The notes beneath the pieces are model-generated. The model had not been told where the DNA came from. It saw only the letters and a list, made by a program, of their open reading frames with translations, and ran no database searches. DNA of 64,000 nucleotides from Candidatus Poribacteria bacterium (GTDB taxonomy: Bacteria > Poribacteria > WGA-4E > JAJDTR01): assembly GCA_022827055.1 (NCBI GenBank), contig JAJDTR010000062.1, positions 114,347 to 178,346 of the forward strand, given 5' to 3'. Every line of letters starts with the position of its first letter. The stretch's first letter is position 1. The translations under genes and the position numbers were made by a program. This document shows, piece by piece, positions 8,173 through 16,557 of the stretch.

Positions 8173-8293
8173 ATTCAGACAATCTCCTCTCCTATTGTCC
8201 ACTGCTTTATCCTTCCCCTGCCTTTCCCATTCTTTCGTCTTCCCGTTTTTTTCACTCCCAGTGTCCTTCAATGTTAAAGAAAATTTTTGACGA

Positions 8294-8322
8294 TTGAAAA
8301 ACCCGCCCCAACATGTTAAAAT
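8294..8322 (+). promoter_or_regulatory. Sigma70-type promoter
   Basis: TTGAAA (8294-8299), 17 nt, TAAAAT (8317-8322). It drives a leader that contains the stem-loop at 8412-8472 before the gene at 8548, and its sequence is duplicated at 6785. Confidence 0.65.
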
Positions 8323-8411
8323 TACCTCGGCTGCCCCCGTTGGCACTCGTCCCCTTTGCAGCCGCACATAAAAGGACACGAACTGCGTTAAACCGAAATC
8401 GCAACCTCGAC

Positions 8412-8472
8412 AAGCCCGTTAGTGGAAGTCATTTGATGACAATCAAAACGACACCGCTGGCGGGCTTTTTTT
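8412..8472 (+). terminator. Leader stem-loop with U tract (attenuator-like)
   Basis: AAGCCCGTTAGTGG (8412-8425) pairs over 14 bp with CCGCTGGCGGGCTT (8454-8467), allowing three G-U pairs, and runs into TTTTTTT. The 28-nt loop holds a second hairpin, GTCAT/ATGAC. It lies between a promoter and the next gene, so it may end a short RNA or attenuate transcription. Confidence 0.75.
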
Positions 8473-8547
8473 ATTCTCTGCCAAACACCGCGCGTCCGTT
8501 AAGCGCTTGTCACGAATCACCCGCCGCCGAGTTTATGGAGTTCTCAT

Positions 8548-9141
8548 GTGTCACAGGAAAGAGTGGAATGGAAAAAGCATCTGCTAGGGAAGGCAAAGCG
8601 TGAGATGATTGCGAGGAAACTCGCGATACTCGACTCACCCGCCCCGGTCATCCGCGAAATCTATGAGGAATGTCCCGCATGCCAACATCAGGACAAGGAC
8701 AAGACGCCCCAGCAGAATTATTGTGAGGATTATAAGGAGATAGAAGAGGCGATTCAGTCATTCAATCCGCACAGCCCTCACTTTGAAAACGAAAACTACG
8801 GCGCGATAGCGCACCGTGCGAGGCAGGACGAGTTGGAACGCGCAACGGGTTTGCTCATCCCCGCCCATGTGGAGGCGATGAAAGGGCTGATTGCCGACAT
8901 CAAGGCGATGAACGCCGCGAGCGACAACACACATCAAAGCCAGATGCGGGCGCGCGTGCAATCGTTGGAAGCGCAAAACAAGGCGGTCGCGCACGGAGAG
9001 AAGTTGCAAAAGTTATTGAATGACGAAGATAGTGCCATCGAAGACGCTCATCCAGACGATGTCAACGCTGCCGCGATTACGTATATCGCAGCATGTTGTG
9101 AGGCAGATGGGCGAGAATCCGGAGATGGCGAGAAGTCTTAG
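8548..9141 (+). CDS. Phage packaging-associated protein, possible small terminase role
   Basis: A 197-residue, strongly helical protein starting at GTG with GGAG ten bases upstream. It has a basic N-terminus (SQERVEWKKHLLGKAKREMI), a CPAC-type cysteine pair near residue 47, and a long helical stretch around ATGLLIPAHVEAMKGLIADI. Its end overlaps the large terminase frame. Small terminase subunits usually precede the large one, and this gene sits there, but no helix-turn-helix is evident. The role is inferred from position. Confidence 0.55.
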   Translation: MSQERVEWKKHLLGKAKREMIARKLAILDSPAPVIREIYEECPACQHQDKDKTPQQNYCEDYKEIEEAIQSFNPHSPHFENENYGAIAHRARQDELERATGLLIPAHVEAMKGLIADIKAMNAASDNTHQSQMRARVQSLEAQNKAVAHGEKLQKLLNDEDSAIEDAHPDDVNAAAITYIAACCEADGRESGDGEKS

Positions 9142-10813
9142 AGCGCACGCCGGATACCTGTTTCCAGAACTATTCATCTGGTTCTATATCAGAGACATCA
9201 GCTACCGTATCCTCGAATTTCAAGACTTTCATATTCAGATACTTAACGCGATAAAGCCCGGCGATTACGGGAAACAGATCAACGTCCAAGCGCCGCGCGG
9301 CACGGGAAAGACAACGATTGTCAACCGGCTAATCCCCATCTGGCGCATCTGCTACAAGGACTTCGATCTGGCAATGGACAGACCGCCGGAAGAGTTCATC
9401 CTCATCGTCGGCCGTAACGAGCGCATGGCGCGCCAACGCATAACCGAAATTCGCCAAGTCCTCGAACGCAACCCTCTTATCCGCCAAGATTTCGGGGACC
9501 TGGTCGGCGATCCGTGGTCAAAGACCGAGACCGATACCGGCAACGGTGTGGGGCTCAGACCCCTCGGGCGCGGCGCGTCGCCTCGGGGCGCGCTGCTCGG
9601 CGATGTGCGTCCTACGTTGAAACTTTGCGACGACATCGAAGATCCGAAGCGCTGCCTGAATCCGGAGCTTCGCGAAGAAGATAGGGACTGGTTCATGACC
9701 GATTTTATGTACGCCGGCGACCTGGGAAGCAAGCACTCCAACACGATGATAGTCGATACGGTGAAACACCCCGAATCGCTGTCCGAACACCTCCGCACCG
9801 TGCCCGGTTGGGAGACGCTGCGGTACGAAGCCGTGCGTGATCCCAAAGACGTTTATCACCCGTCCGCCGAGTATCTGTGGAAAGAGTGGGAGCGGTTCTA
9901 TAGCGACACGACGCTCGACGACCTGGATCGCGAGAGTAATGCGGATGCGTTCTTTAATGAACACGAAAAGGAGATGACGGCGGGCGTGTCCATGCTGTGG
10001 GAGAAGGAGTTGCCGTATCTCCGAGTGCGGAAAGAGGTCGTGGAACGCGGCTATCACAGCGTCATGCGCGAACTTCAGAACGATGCGCGCGATCCGTCAA
10101 TGGCGCTGTTCAACATGGACGAAGCGATGACGTTCTCCGTCACGGACGAAGGGTTTCGCCGCGGCGACGGGCGTGTCGTGCCGTGGCACGATATCGGGGG
10201 ATTCACGACATATCTCGACACCATGGGCGGACGCGACGCGGTTGCGAACAGCTACGCCTGCGCCGTGGTTGTCGTGTGGGAGCCGCTGCTCGGCGGGGGT
10301 AGCATGAACCCGGATTCGCTTTCCGGCGTGAACGGATATGTGATGCTGGCGTGGCTGGAACGTGCCCCCCTGACAGTGCAGATGGAGAACGCCATCCTGC
10401 TGTCGCAGCGCGCGGAGGCGATGTTGGCGCCCGCGGTCCCGAAGACCAACTTTGTGTGCGAGCAGCGTCCGGACAAGGACGGAACGATAAAGATGTCAAC
10501 CGACCATGCGTTTCGCGTGATGAAAGAACGTCATCGATTTCAGGGGGCGGTTACCTATCACGAGCAGCACCAGAACAAGGAAGACCGGATTGAAACGCTC
10601 GAACCCGCGATAGCGAACGGCTGGTTGGCGTTCAACGAGCGGGAGCTGCCGCCGGAGTTCTGGAAGCAGTTCAGACAGTTCCCGTCGGCGGACCATAACG
10701 ACGCGCCGGACGCGGTGCAGGGCGCGTGCCGCTCCCGCATCATGACGACGGCGCAGCAGAGGATTGATCGCGCGGCAACGCGCAAGCAGAGAAAGAATGT
10801 AGTGAGAGTGTGA
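9020..10813 (+). CDS. terL: Phage terminase large subunit
   Basis: The packaging motor of tailed phages: an ATPase that pumps DNA into the head and a nuclease that cuts concatemers. Walker A is APRGTGKTT (about residues 91-99 from the first ATG). LKLCDDIEDPK is Walker B-like. The C-terminal nuclease shows TYLDTMGGRDAVANSYA with an early Asp, FVCEQRPDKDG, and the closing DHNDAPDAVQGA typical of terminases. At 597 residues it is full length. The ATG at 9020 gives a 122-nt overlap with the preceding gene; an in-frame ATG at 9107 with a 35-nt overlap is a plausible true start and loses no known motif. No other packaging genes follow directly. Confidence 0.9.
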   Translation: MTKIVPSKTLIQTMSTLPRLRISQHVVRQMGENPEMARSLRAHAGYLFPELFIWFYIRDISYRILEFQDFHIQILNAIKPGDYGKQINVQAPRGTGKTTIVNRLIPIWRICYKDFDLAMDRPPEEFILIVGRNERMARQRITEIRQVLERNPLIRQDFGDLVGDPWSKTETDTGNGVGLRPLGRGASPRGALLGDVRPTLKLCDDIEDPKRCLNPELREEDRDWFMTDFMYAGDLGSKHSNTMIVDTVKHPESLSEHLRTVPGWETLRYEAVRDPKDVYHPSAEYLWKEWERFYSDTTLDDLDRESNADAFFNEHEKEMTAGVSMLWEKELPYLRVRKEVVERGYHSVMRELQNDARDPSMALFNMDEAMTFSVTDEGFRRGDGRVVPWHDIGGFTTYLDTMGGRDAVANSYACAVVVVWEPLLGGGSMNPDSLSGVNGYVMLAWLERAPLTVQMENAILLSQRAEAMLAPAVPKTNFVCEQRPDKDGTIKMSTDHAFRVMKERHRFQGAVTYHEQHQNKEDRIETLEPAIANGWLAFNERELPPEFWKQFRQFPSADHNDAPDAVQGACRSRIMTTAQQRIDRAATRKQRKNVVRV

Positions 10814-10866
10814 AAAAAGCTATGGAGAGGTAAGGAGTGGCGATGTGCTTGGAGGTCGTCAATAGC

Positions 10867-11364
10867 CTAGGCTTGCCATTTTTCGTGAATCTCGTGGTCG
10901 CTAACATGGTGGGTTAGTTTCTGATCAAGGCTATCGACTTTTGTCGCTAGGGTATCATGCTCCCCGCTGAGTTGGATTCGCACGTCGTCCATGCGGGTAT
11001 TCATGTCGTCGAATCTGGTGTTCATATCGTCGAATCGGGCGTTCATATCGCCCATGCGGGCGTTGAGGTTGGATTGCATATCACTCAACCGCGCGTCGAT
11101 GTTGGACTGTATGTCGCCCATGCGCGCGTTGAGGTTGGACTGCATGTCGCCCATGCGCATAAGCAAGTCGGATCGCATCTCATCCGTGCGGGTGTTCATA
11201 TCGTCTATACGATTGTTGAGGTCGCCCATGCGCGCGTTGATGTCGAATCGCATATCGTCCATGCGTTTACCGAGTGTGGTTGCCATGTAGTTGCCGATTA
11301 GGAATATGCCACCTAGGTATAAGATGACTAGACCTGCGATTTGGGCTGTGCCGCTGAGGTTCAT
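10867..11364 (-). CDS. Membrane-anchored repetitive coiled-coil protein
   Basis: One N-terminal transmembrane segment (TAQIAGLVILYLGGIFLIG) is followed by a coiled coil built of imperfect 11- and 7-residue repeats such as ARMGDMQSNLN and NTRFDDM. The repeats are also visible in DNA as GCCCATGCGCGCGTTGAGG units of 33 bp. The chosen ATG (11364) has AAAGGAAAACGCT before it; a longer frame to 11490 adds an unlikely N-terminus. It lies opposite in strand to the phage genes around it. A similar short TM-coil protein is encoded at 18440-18775. Such proteins often act as spacers or anchors; no specific function is recognised. Confidence 0.75.
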   Translation of the reverse strand: MNLSGTAQIAGLVILYLGGIFLIGNYMATTLGKRMDDMRFDINARMGDLNNRIDDMNTRTDEMRSDLLMRMGDMQSNLNARMGDIQSNIDARLSDMQSNLNARMGDMNARFDDMNTRFDDMNTRMDDVRIQLSGEHDTLATKVDSLDQKLTHHVSDHEIHEKWQA

Positions 11365-11485
11365 AGCGTTTTCCTTTGCAAGAGGAGGATTCGCTTTGTC
11401 GCTTTTCGCCAGCGACGGTGGCATTATAGCAGATTCAGCGATTGGAGTCAAGAACAAACTATGCGGAGCAAATCGGCTGCTAGCG

Positions 11486-11522
11486 ATCAACTGAGTGAAC
11501 AGCGAGGACGATAGAGATCTTC
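11486..11522 (+). repeat. GATCAA element copy with trailing fragments
   Basis: ATCAACTGAGTGAACAGCGA then GGACGATAGAGATCTT. It is followed to about 11585 by shuffled pieces of the element's right end (GAAGAGATCCTATAG, GATAGTAAGTCC, CGATAGAGACC), suggesting several overlapping insertions. Confidence 0.7.
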
Positions 11523-11609
11523 TGACAAGACGGAAGAGATCCTATAGAAGATCCTGATAGTAAGTCCCGCTCGATAGAGACCCTATTACGCATTACGGAG
11601 GTTTTCATT

Positions 11610-13193
11610 ATGCCAAACATAGAACGCAGTGGTGCACAACCAACATCCTACCAACCGCCCATTGGCGCGCAGATTGGGATAGACGCCGCACGGCGCTTAG
11701 CCGCCGGCATCCGCGCGTACCTCGAAGCAAAAGTGACGGTGCATCAAGCGGAGACGGAGCGGGAGAAGCAGTTGGCGGGGGAGTTGCTTGAGGAGAAGCG
11801 CGTGCGTCTGCAAGAGATTCAGGATCAGTGGACGGAAGAAGCGTCTGCGCAAGAACGGGAAACGCTAGAACACGAGTTAAAGCAGGAAAGCGAAACGAAG
11901 AAGGCGGATTTGGAGGTTCTCAGAGATCTGCTGGATAGAGCGGAAAAGACGGGGAATACGGAGAAAGCGGATAGCTTTGAAAAGGCAATCTTGAAGCGAA
12001 TCGGGATTGAGTTGGAGACGCCGTCGGAGACAAAAACGGAGGTTGACGAGGCGAAACGGGAACGGAAGACGGATGAGTGGACGAATCTGTATGATCGAGG
12101 GTTGCTCGGGGACACACCGGAGGAAAACAAAGGACGTTATGAGTCGGGACTCCGAGAGATAGACGGATTACCCGAGGATTCTGCGCCAGATGCCGAATCG
12201 ATTGAAATCGACAAGCTCTTGGAGTTTGCGAGTGACGTAGAGGAGGCGGTGAAATCCGGGATTATCGGAGACGAGGCGGGAGTGAAGATGATTGAAGGTA
12301 AAAGGGGGAGAATGACGGGTGATGCCGCTGGCGGCAAGGATGAGGACGATGCCGATCCGTCAATTTTTGAGGGCATTGATTTGACATCAGCGGAGATTGA
12401 CCGGATTACCGTTCTGGGCGAGAAAATGTTTGGTTCAGCCGACGGATGGAACGAAACGGCTGCGGATACGCTCCAGAAAATTGCGGAAGGCGTAGCCAAA
12501 CTACCGTCCGGCTCGGATAGGTTCGATAAATTCAGAGATTCGATTGAGGCGGGAGAAGAATCGGAAGCCTTTGAGGAGTTTCGGGAACTGTTTGAGAAGG
12601 GAACGGCGACGGCGTCGGATGATGTGAAGGCTGGTTTTCGTTTCGTGATTGGCGAGGCGGCTGACCGAGGGGACAGGCAGCGGGTTGCCGAACTGTTGCT
12701 GATTGCCGCACGGGGCGCCGCAGACGGGGATGAAGAGGGTCGCGTTTCAAGCAGGCAGTCACTACTTTCGGCGGGGCACCTCCTCAAGGATTCGCTTGCC
12801 AAGTTGGAGGAACTGGATATTGAGGTCGCAGCGTTTCGCGGTGCGGATGAACTGGAGCAGCAACTTCAAAACCATGCGGAACACCTCGAACTGGTCGGAA
12901 CTCAAACGCTGGCGGACTTGACACAAGCGGCGCGGGCGCTTGAAGCGATCGGCGCAGCGGCGAGTGACGAAGAGGTTATGCAACTCTCGAAAACCCTCTC
13001 CGAGATTCTCGAAAGCGGGGAATCGACCTCGGCGCGGTTGGATGAACCCATTGACGCCATCGAAAAGGTTGCGATCGATGCCTATGCGCCGGTCTACGGG
13101 AACGCTTTGGTCGAGGCGTTTGATAGAGAGGTGCTCCGGAAGGCGCTAATTACAACGAGTTCGGGCATTGCAGCGGATCAAACGACTGAATAG
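11610..13193 (+). CDS. Large acidic helical protein, possible phage internal/structural protein
   Basis: A 527-residue, highly charged protein with almost no hydrophobic segments. Residues 45-165 are predicted coiled coil (for example EREKQLAGELLEEKRVRLQE), followed by Asp/Glu-rich helices and a final part rich in Ala and Leu. The ATG follows GGAGG by seven bases. Location 800 bp after the terminase on the same strand suggests a scaffold, ejection or tape-associated protein, but no family is recognised and the length is high for a scaffold. It could also be a host protein. Confidence 0.55.
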   Translation: MPNIERSGAQPTSYQPPIGAQIGIDAARRLAAGIRAYLEAKVTVHQAETEREKQLAGELLEEKRVRLQEIQDQWTEEASAQERETLEHELKQESETKKADLEVLRDLLDRAEKTGNTEKADSFEKAILKRIGIELETPSETKTEVDEAKRERKTDEWTNLYDRGLLGDTPEENKGRYESGLREIDGLPEDSAPDAESIEIDKLLEFASDVEEAVKSGIIGDEAGVKMIEGKRGRMTGDAAGGKDEDDADPSIFEGIDLTSAEIDRITVLGEKMFGSADGWNETAADTLQKIAEGVAKLPSGSDRFDKFRDSIEAGEESEAFEEFRELFEKGTATASDDVKAGFRFVIGEAADRGDRQRVAELLLIAARGAADGDEEGRVSSRQSLLSAGHLLKDSLAKLEELDIEVAAFRGADELEQQLQNHAEHLELVGTQTLADLTQAARALEAIGAAASDEEVMQLSKTLSEILESGESTSARLDEPIDAIEKVAIDAYAPVYGNALVEAFDREVLRKALITTSSGIAADQTTE

Positions 13194-13204
13194 ATCAAGC
13201 TATA

Positions 13205-13230
13205 TGTAGGGTGCGCACTGCGCACCAGCC
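13205..13230. repeat. Palindromic repeat TGTAGGGTGCGCACTGCGCA (empty form)
   Basis: Arms GGTGCGCA and TGCGCACC form a compact hairpin. The same hairpin with a GATCAA element in its loop is at 49060-49120 and 30263-30318. Confidence 0.8.
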
Positions 13231-13242
13231 TTTATATGCAGT

Positions 13243-13366
13243 TGTAGGATTAAGCGAATGAATAAGGCATAGGATGGACTTACAAGACTTTCTATCGCCT
13301 TCCTTGTCCAGTCAGTTGATCGTTCGTTATTCACTCACTTGATCGATAGAAATCCTAGCCGGGCCC
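13243..13366. repeat. GATCAA elements: one plus-strand and two nested minus-strand copies
   Basis: A plus-strand copy starts GATTAAGCGAATGAATAAGG near 13248. On the minus strand, a copy beginning CGATCAAGTGAGTGAATAAC is interrupted after AACG by another beginning ATCAACTGACTGGACAAGG. This is the third clear nested case in the window. Confidence 0.7.
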
Positions 13367-13457
13367 ATGTTGTTCCAAAGGTATACGCATCGCTCGCTTG
13401 ACCGAATCCTTCCAATCTTCCACCTTTCTATCCACCCCACCCTCCTCCAGCCACTGT

Positions 13458-14537
13458 TCACTGATCGCTAGCCACTGCTTTTATCTGTCCCCAAGTGGTG
13501 ACCAATTTGTCCTGTGGGGAAACCGACGTAGCCGACGGTAATAAGCCATTGTACCAGTATCCACAGCAATCCTCCGCCGGGTGATTTGAAAGATTAAAGG
13601 GATTGGAGCCGTCCTCATTCATGATGTAAACCTCCTCATTGCCGTCGCGGTTAGTTTGGAATACAATTTCCGACCCGTCCTGGGACCACGAAGGTGATTG
13701 GTGTCGTCCCGGCGCATGGTGCTTCGTAAGATTGACCAGATTCGTTCCATCGACATCCGCAACGAAAATGTCGGACTCTGCTGCGAAGACGATCTTTGTT
13801 CCATCAGGCGACCAATCCTGGGAAAGCGAGATATAAGTCATTAACGCACCTGTAAGCTTGACCAAATCGGTCCCATCCACGTTCACTACAACGATTTGAA
13901 AATCATTATTCATGTGAACGTTGTTTAAAGCGACCTTCAATCCATCAGGCGACCATGAAAGAAATCGGGTGTGTATGGCAAGATTGGTCACCTCACGGCG
14001 CCCCGACCCATCCGCGTTCATGATCATCGCCGTGTTTGGGATGCCGTCGAGCGTAAAGCCAATCATAGTCCCATCCGGCGACCAGTGCGGCCAAAGTCCC
14101 CGCCCCAAATCGCGCAGATTCGTACCGTCCGCATCATTCAAGTAGATTCTCGCACCCGCTCCTTCGCCCTTTATCGGAGGCCACCCATACCAAAGCACCT
14201 GCGTCCCATCCGGAGACCAACGGGGCCTGTTGTTGCTCACAGTGTTATGGCTAAGTTTCACGCGATTAGTGCCGTCAATATCCATCACATATATATCCGA
14301 CTCGCGTCCGCTGCCAGAATCAAATACAATCTTCGTCTTATCCGGAGACTGCGATTCGGTCGGTCGTACGCCGAGAGACTCCGAGAGATTGATAAGGTTC
14401 GAACCGTCAGCATGCACGATAAACCGGCTGTTCCTATTGCCTTCCCGCTTGGACAGAAAGGCAATCCAGGGATCGGCTGAAACCGAAATCGCGACTGCCA
14501 GTAAAACCAATATTAAAACTACTCTCGTATATTTCAT
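13458..14537 (-). CDS. Secreted TolB-like/PD40 beta-propeller protein
   Basis: A 359-residue protein with a signal peptide (MKYTRVVLILVLLAVAISVSA) and about seven PD40 blades, each with a WSPDGTxI or SWSPDGLKV core and a DxDGTNLVNLT segment. This is the repeat type of TolB and of many secreted sugar- or peptide-binding propellers. The start at 14537 is preceded by GGAAAGGAAAGGG; the longer frame to 14963 is antisense to a promoter region and not credible. The stop codon lies inside an intergenic repeat phrase (AGTGGCTAGCGATCAGTG), so the last few residues may be repeat-derived. Role outside the cytoplasm; ligand unknown. Confidence 0.88.
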   Translation of the reverse strand: MKYTRVVLILVLLAVAISVSADPWIAFLSKREGNRNSRFIVHADGSNLINLSESLGVRPTESQSPDKTKIVFDSGSGRESDIYVMDIDGTNRVKLSHNTVSNNRPRWSPDGTQVLWYGWPPIKGEGAGARIYLNDADGTNLRDLGRGLWPHWSPDGTMIGFTLDGIPNTAMIMNADGSGRREVTNLAIHTRFLSWSPDGLKVALNNVHMNNDFQIVVVNVDGTDLVKLTGALMTYISLSQDWSPDGTKIVFAAESDIFVADVDGTNLVNLTKHHAPGRHQSPSWSQDGSEIVFQTNRDGNEEVYIMNEDGSNPFNLSNHPAEDCCGYWYNGLLPSATSVSPQDKLVTTWGQIKAVASDQ

Positions 14538-14750
14538 TGCACCCTTTCCTTTCCAGCCAGACAACCGATTTACCCCTAACGATTTAAGGCTACCCGGCTC
14601 AAGCGGCACGAGGGGAATCCCGCCACATCTCCCATGGAACGACATTGTATCACGGCACCTGTCGAAAGTCCACAACGGCTGAACCGCGCCTTGCCGCCAG
14701 TTGTCACCGTGAGTAGATACGCCCTCGGAGTGCATCACTCGCGTTTTCCG

Positions 14751-14779
14751 TTCCCATCCCTTCTCGCCCGTGCTATAAT
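14751..14779 (+). promoter_or_regulatory. Promoter with consensus -10
   Basis: TTCCCA, 17-nt spacer, TATAAT (14774-14779), 160 bp before the first amidohydrolase gene. The -10 is perfect and the -35 is weak. Confidence 0.5.
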
Positions 14780-14937
14780 GACGATGAACAAGCAAGACCA
14801 TTGACAACACCATCATCTGCGCGCCGCTCGTGTGCGGAGACCCGTCAGTGAAATTAGACCGGCGGTGAAGTTCACATAATAACATAGGAAATGACACTAA
14901 AGCCGCTATGGCAGCGAAAAGGATGGGAAACTGAAAT

Positions 14938-16224
14938 TTGCCGACGGATCTGGCGCAGCACATTCAAGAAACCCCTTTGGTCGACACGCACGAACACTTG
15001 GAGCGAGAACCCGAGTGGGTGAAAAACGGTCCCGACATTTTACAAGATCTGTTCGGCAACTACGTGAGCACAGACCTCGTCACGGCGGGTGCGTCGCCGC
15101 GGGGGCTGACCCGGCTGATGGACGGAAACGACCCCGACATCGCCGGTCGATTTGAAGGTATACGGGGAGCGTGGGAAGCGGCACAGTTTACCGGATACGG
15201 CGAAGCGGTCCGACTCGCCGCAAAACACGCCTACGACATTGATGAACTGACCGGAACAGCCCTCGAATTTGCGGGGCATAAAAACCGCGTCCTGCGAGAG
15301 CCGGGCGAACGTTATCGGTTGCTGCACGACGTAGCCAACCTTGACCACACGCAGACCGATGACAAGATTTGGGAGTGTGCGCCCGATGAATCCGGGCTTG
15401 ACTTCTTTCTTTACGACCTCTCCTGGCGGAGCTTTTGCGACGGCGAGATCGATCCCGATCAGATTGAGGCGGATACCGGGGTCGTGGTGACCGATCTCGG
15501 CTCGCTCAAACGCGGCATGGAAGCCATCTTCGCCAAGCATGCGCCGACCGCTATCGCCGTAAAATCTCAGCACGCCTACACCCGAACGCTCGATTGGATT
15601 GAGCGCACCGATGCGGAAGCGTCAACCGCACTCGCAGCCGCGTTGCGCGGAGAGGATATTGACCTCCAAACTCGATTGTGCCTCGGCGATTGGTGCTGGG
15701 CGCGCGGAGTGGAGTTGATAATCGAGCACAACCTGCCGTTCAAGATTCATACCGGCTACTACACCGGAAACGAACTCATGCCCGTGAGCCGGATTCCCGC
15801 CGGGAACATGTGCGCGCTCTTTGCTCGTTATCCGCACGCCAAATTCGTCCTGATGCACATTGCTTATCCATACAACGACGAACTGGTCGCCCTCGCAAAG
15901 CACTATCGCAACATCTGGGTGGACCTGTGTTGGGCGTGGAGCATCGACCCCTACAGTTCCCGCGACTTTTTGCGCCGCTTTATCCACGCCGTGCCGATTA
16001 ACAAGATTTTCGCATTCGGCGGCGACACCCAATGGCCCACCAGCGCGATGGCTTACGCTACCCAAGCGCGGACGGAAATTACCCGCGCCCTCGAATCGGA
16101 GATCGCGGACGGCTATATGACGGAGAAGGGTGCCATGGCTATCGCCGAACGCATCATGCGTGGCAACCAGTTCGACTGCTTCGATGTTTCCGGCACCCGA
16201 GCAAACATCCACGCCGCTGCTTGA
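14938..16224 (+). CDS. Amidohydrolase-family metal-dependent hydrolase, copy 1
   Basis: A 428-residue TIM-barrel protein of the amidohydrolase-2 / uronate isomerase-like group. VDTHEHL (residues 15-21) is the first metal-binding HxH; PFKIHTGYYTGNE, FVLMHIAYPYNDE and FAFGGDT supply later His and Asp ligands. The start is TTG at 14938, aligned residue for residue with the ATG of the second copy; no strong ribosome-binding site is visible. It is followed 330 bp later by a close paralogue in the same orientation, so this is a tandem duplication. The substrate cannot be deduced; family members hydrolyse or decarboxylate small cyclic or acidic compounds. Confidence 0.85.
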   Translation: MPTDLAQHIQETPLVDTHEHLEREPEWVKNGPDILQDLFGNYVSTDLVTAGASPRGLTRLMDGNDPDIAGRFEGIRGAWEAAQFTGYGEAVRLAAKHAYDIDELTGTALEFAGHKNRVLREPGERYRLLHDVANLDHTQTDDKIWECAPDESGLDFFLYDLSWRSFCDGEIDPDQIEADTGVVVTDLGSLKRGMEAIFAKHAPTAIAVKSQHAYTRTLDWIERTDAEASTALAAALRGEDIDLQTRLCLGDWCWARGVELIIEHNLPFKIHTGYYTGNELMPVSRIPAGNMCALFARYPHAKFVLMHIAYPYNDELVALAKHYRNIWVDLCWAWSIDPYSSRDFLRRFIHAVPINKIFAFGGDTQWPTSAMAYATQARTEITRALESEIADGYMTEKGAMAIAERIMRGNQFDCFDVSGTRANIHAAA

Positions 16225-16240
16225 TAGCCGTTATGCAAAT

Positions 16241-16266
16241 TGTAGGGTGGGCACTGCCCACCAGCC
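16241..16266. repeat. Palindromic repeat TGTAGGGTGGGCACTGCCCA (empty form)
   Basis: Arms GGTGGGCA and TGCCCACC. Identical copies lie at 17849-17874 and 25875-25896; a copy with a GATCAA element in the loop is at 16441-16497. Confidence 0.85.
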
Positions 16267-16304
16267 TTTTTAATTGATAGACACCATCTTGCCCCGACGT
16301 GTCC

Positions 16305-16333
16305 GTAGGGGCGAGGTTACCTCGCCCGTTCCG
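16305..16333. repeat. Palindromic repeat GTAGGGGCGAGGTTACCTCG (empty form)
   Basis: GGGCGAGGT and ACCTCGCCC are the arms; CGTTCCG follows. The occupied counterpart is at 18186-18250. Confidence 0.85.
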
Positions 16334-16440
16334 TGAAGGCGCATGTAAGTAGCTCGATTTATCATAACCGGAAATGGTCGTCGCCTCAGGAATAGGGTGG
16401 TGCTTCTCACTAGGACTGGAGGTCTGCGCCGAAGAGTACA

Positions 16441-16497
16441 TGTAGGGTGGGATCAAGCGAATGGATAATGAGCGCGATAGCTAATCTTCTGCCCACC
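16441..16497 (+). repeat. TGTAGGGTGG hairpin occupied by a GATCAA element
   Basis: Left arm TGTAGGGTGG, then GATCAAGCGAATGGATAATG and AGCGCGATAGCTAATCTT, then right arm CTGCCCACCA. It lies between the duplicated amidohydrolases, 200 bp from an empty copy. Confidence 0.85.
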
Positions 16498-16557
16498 ATT
16501 CCTTATCCCCAATTTGCCGGATGCAACAACCAACAATCACACATAGGAGACCAACAC

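Noticed and set aside
8313..8603. 96-residue open frame
   Set aside because: Starts inside the -10 region and runs through the leader stem-loop; better explained as regulatory DNA.
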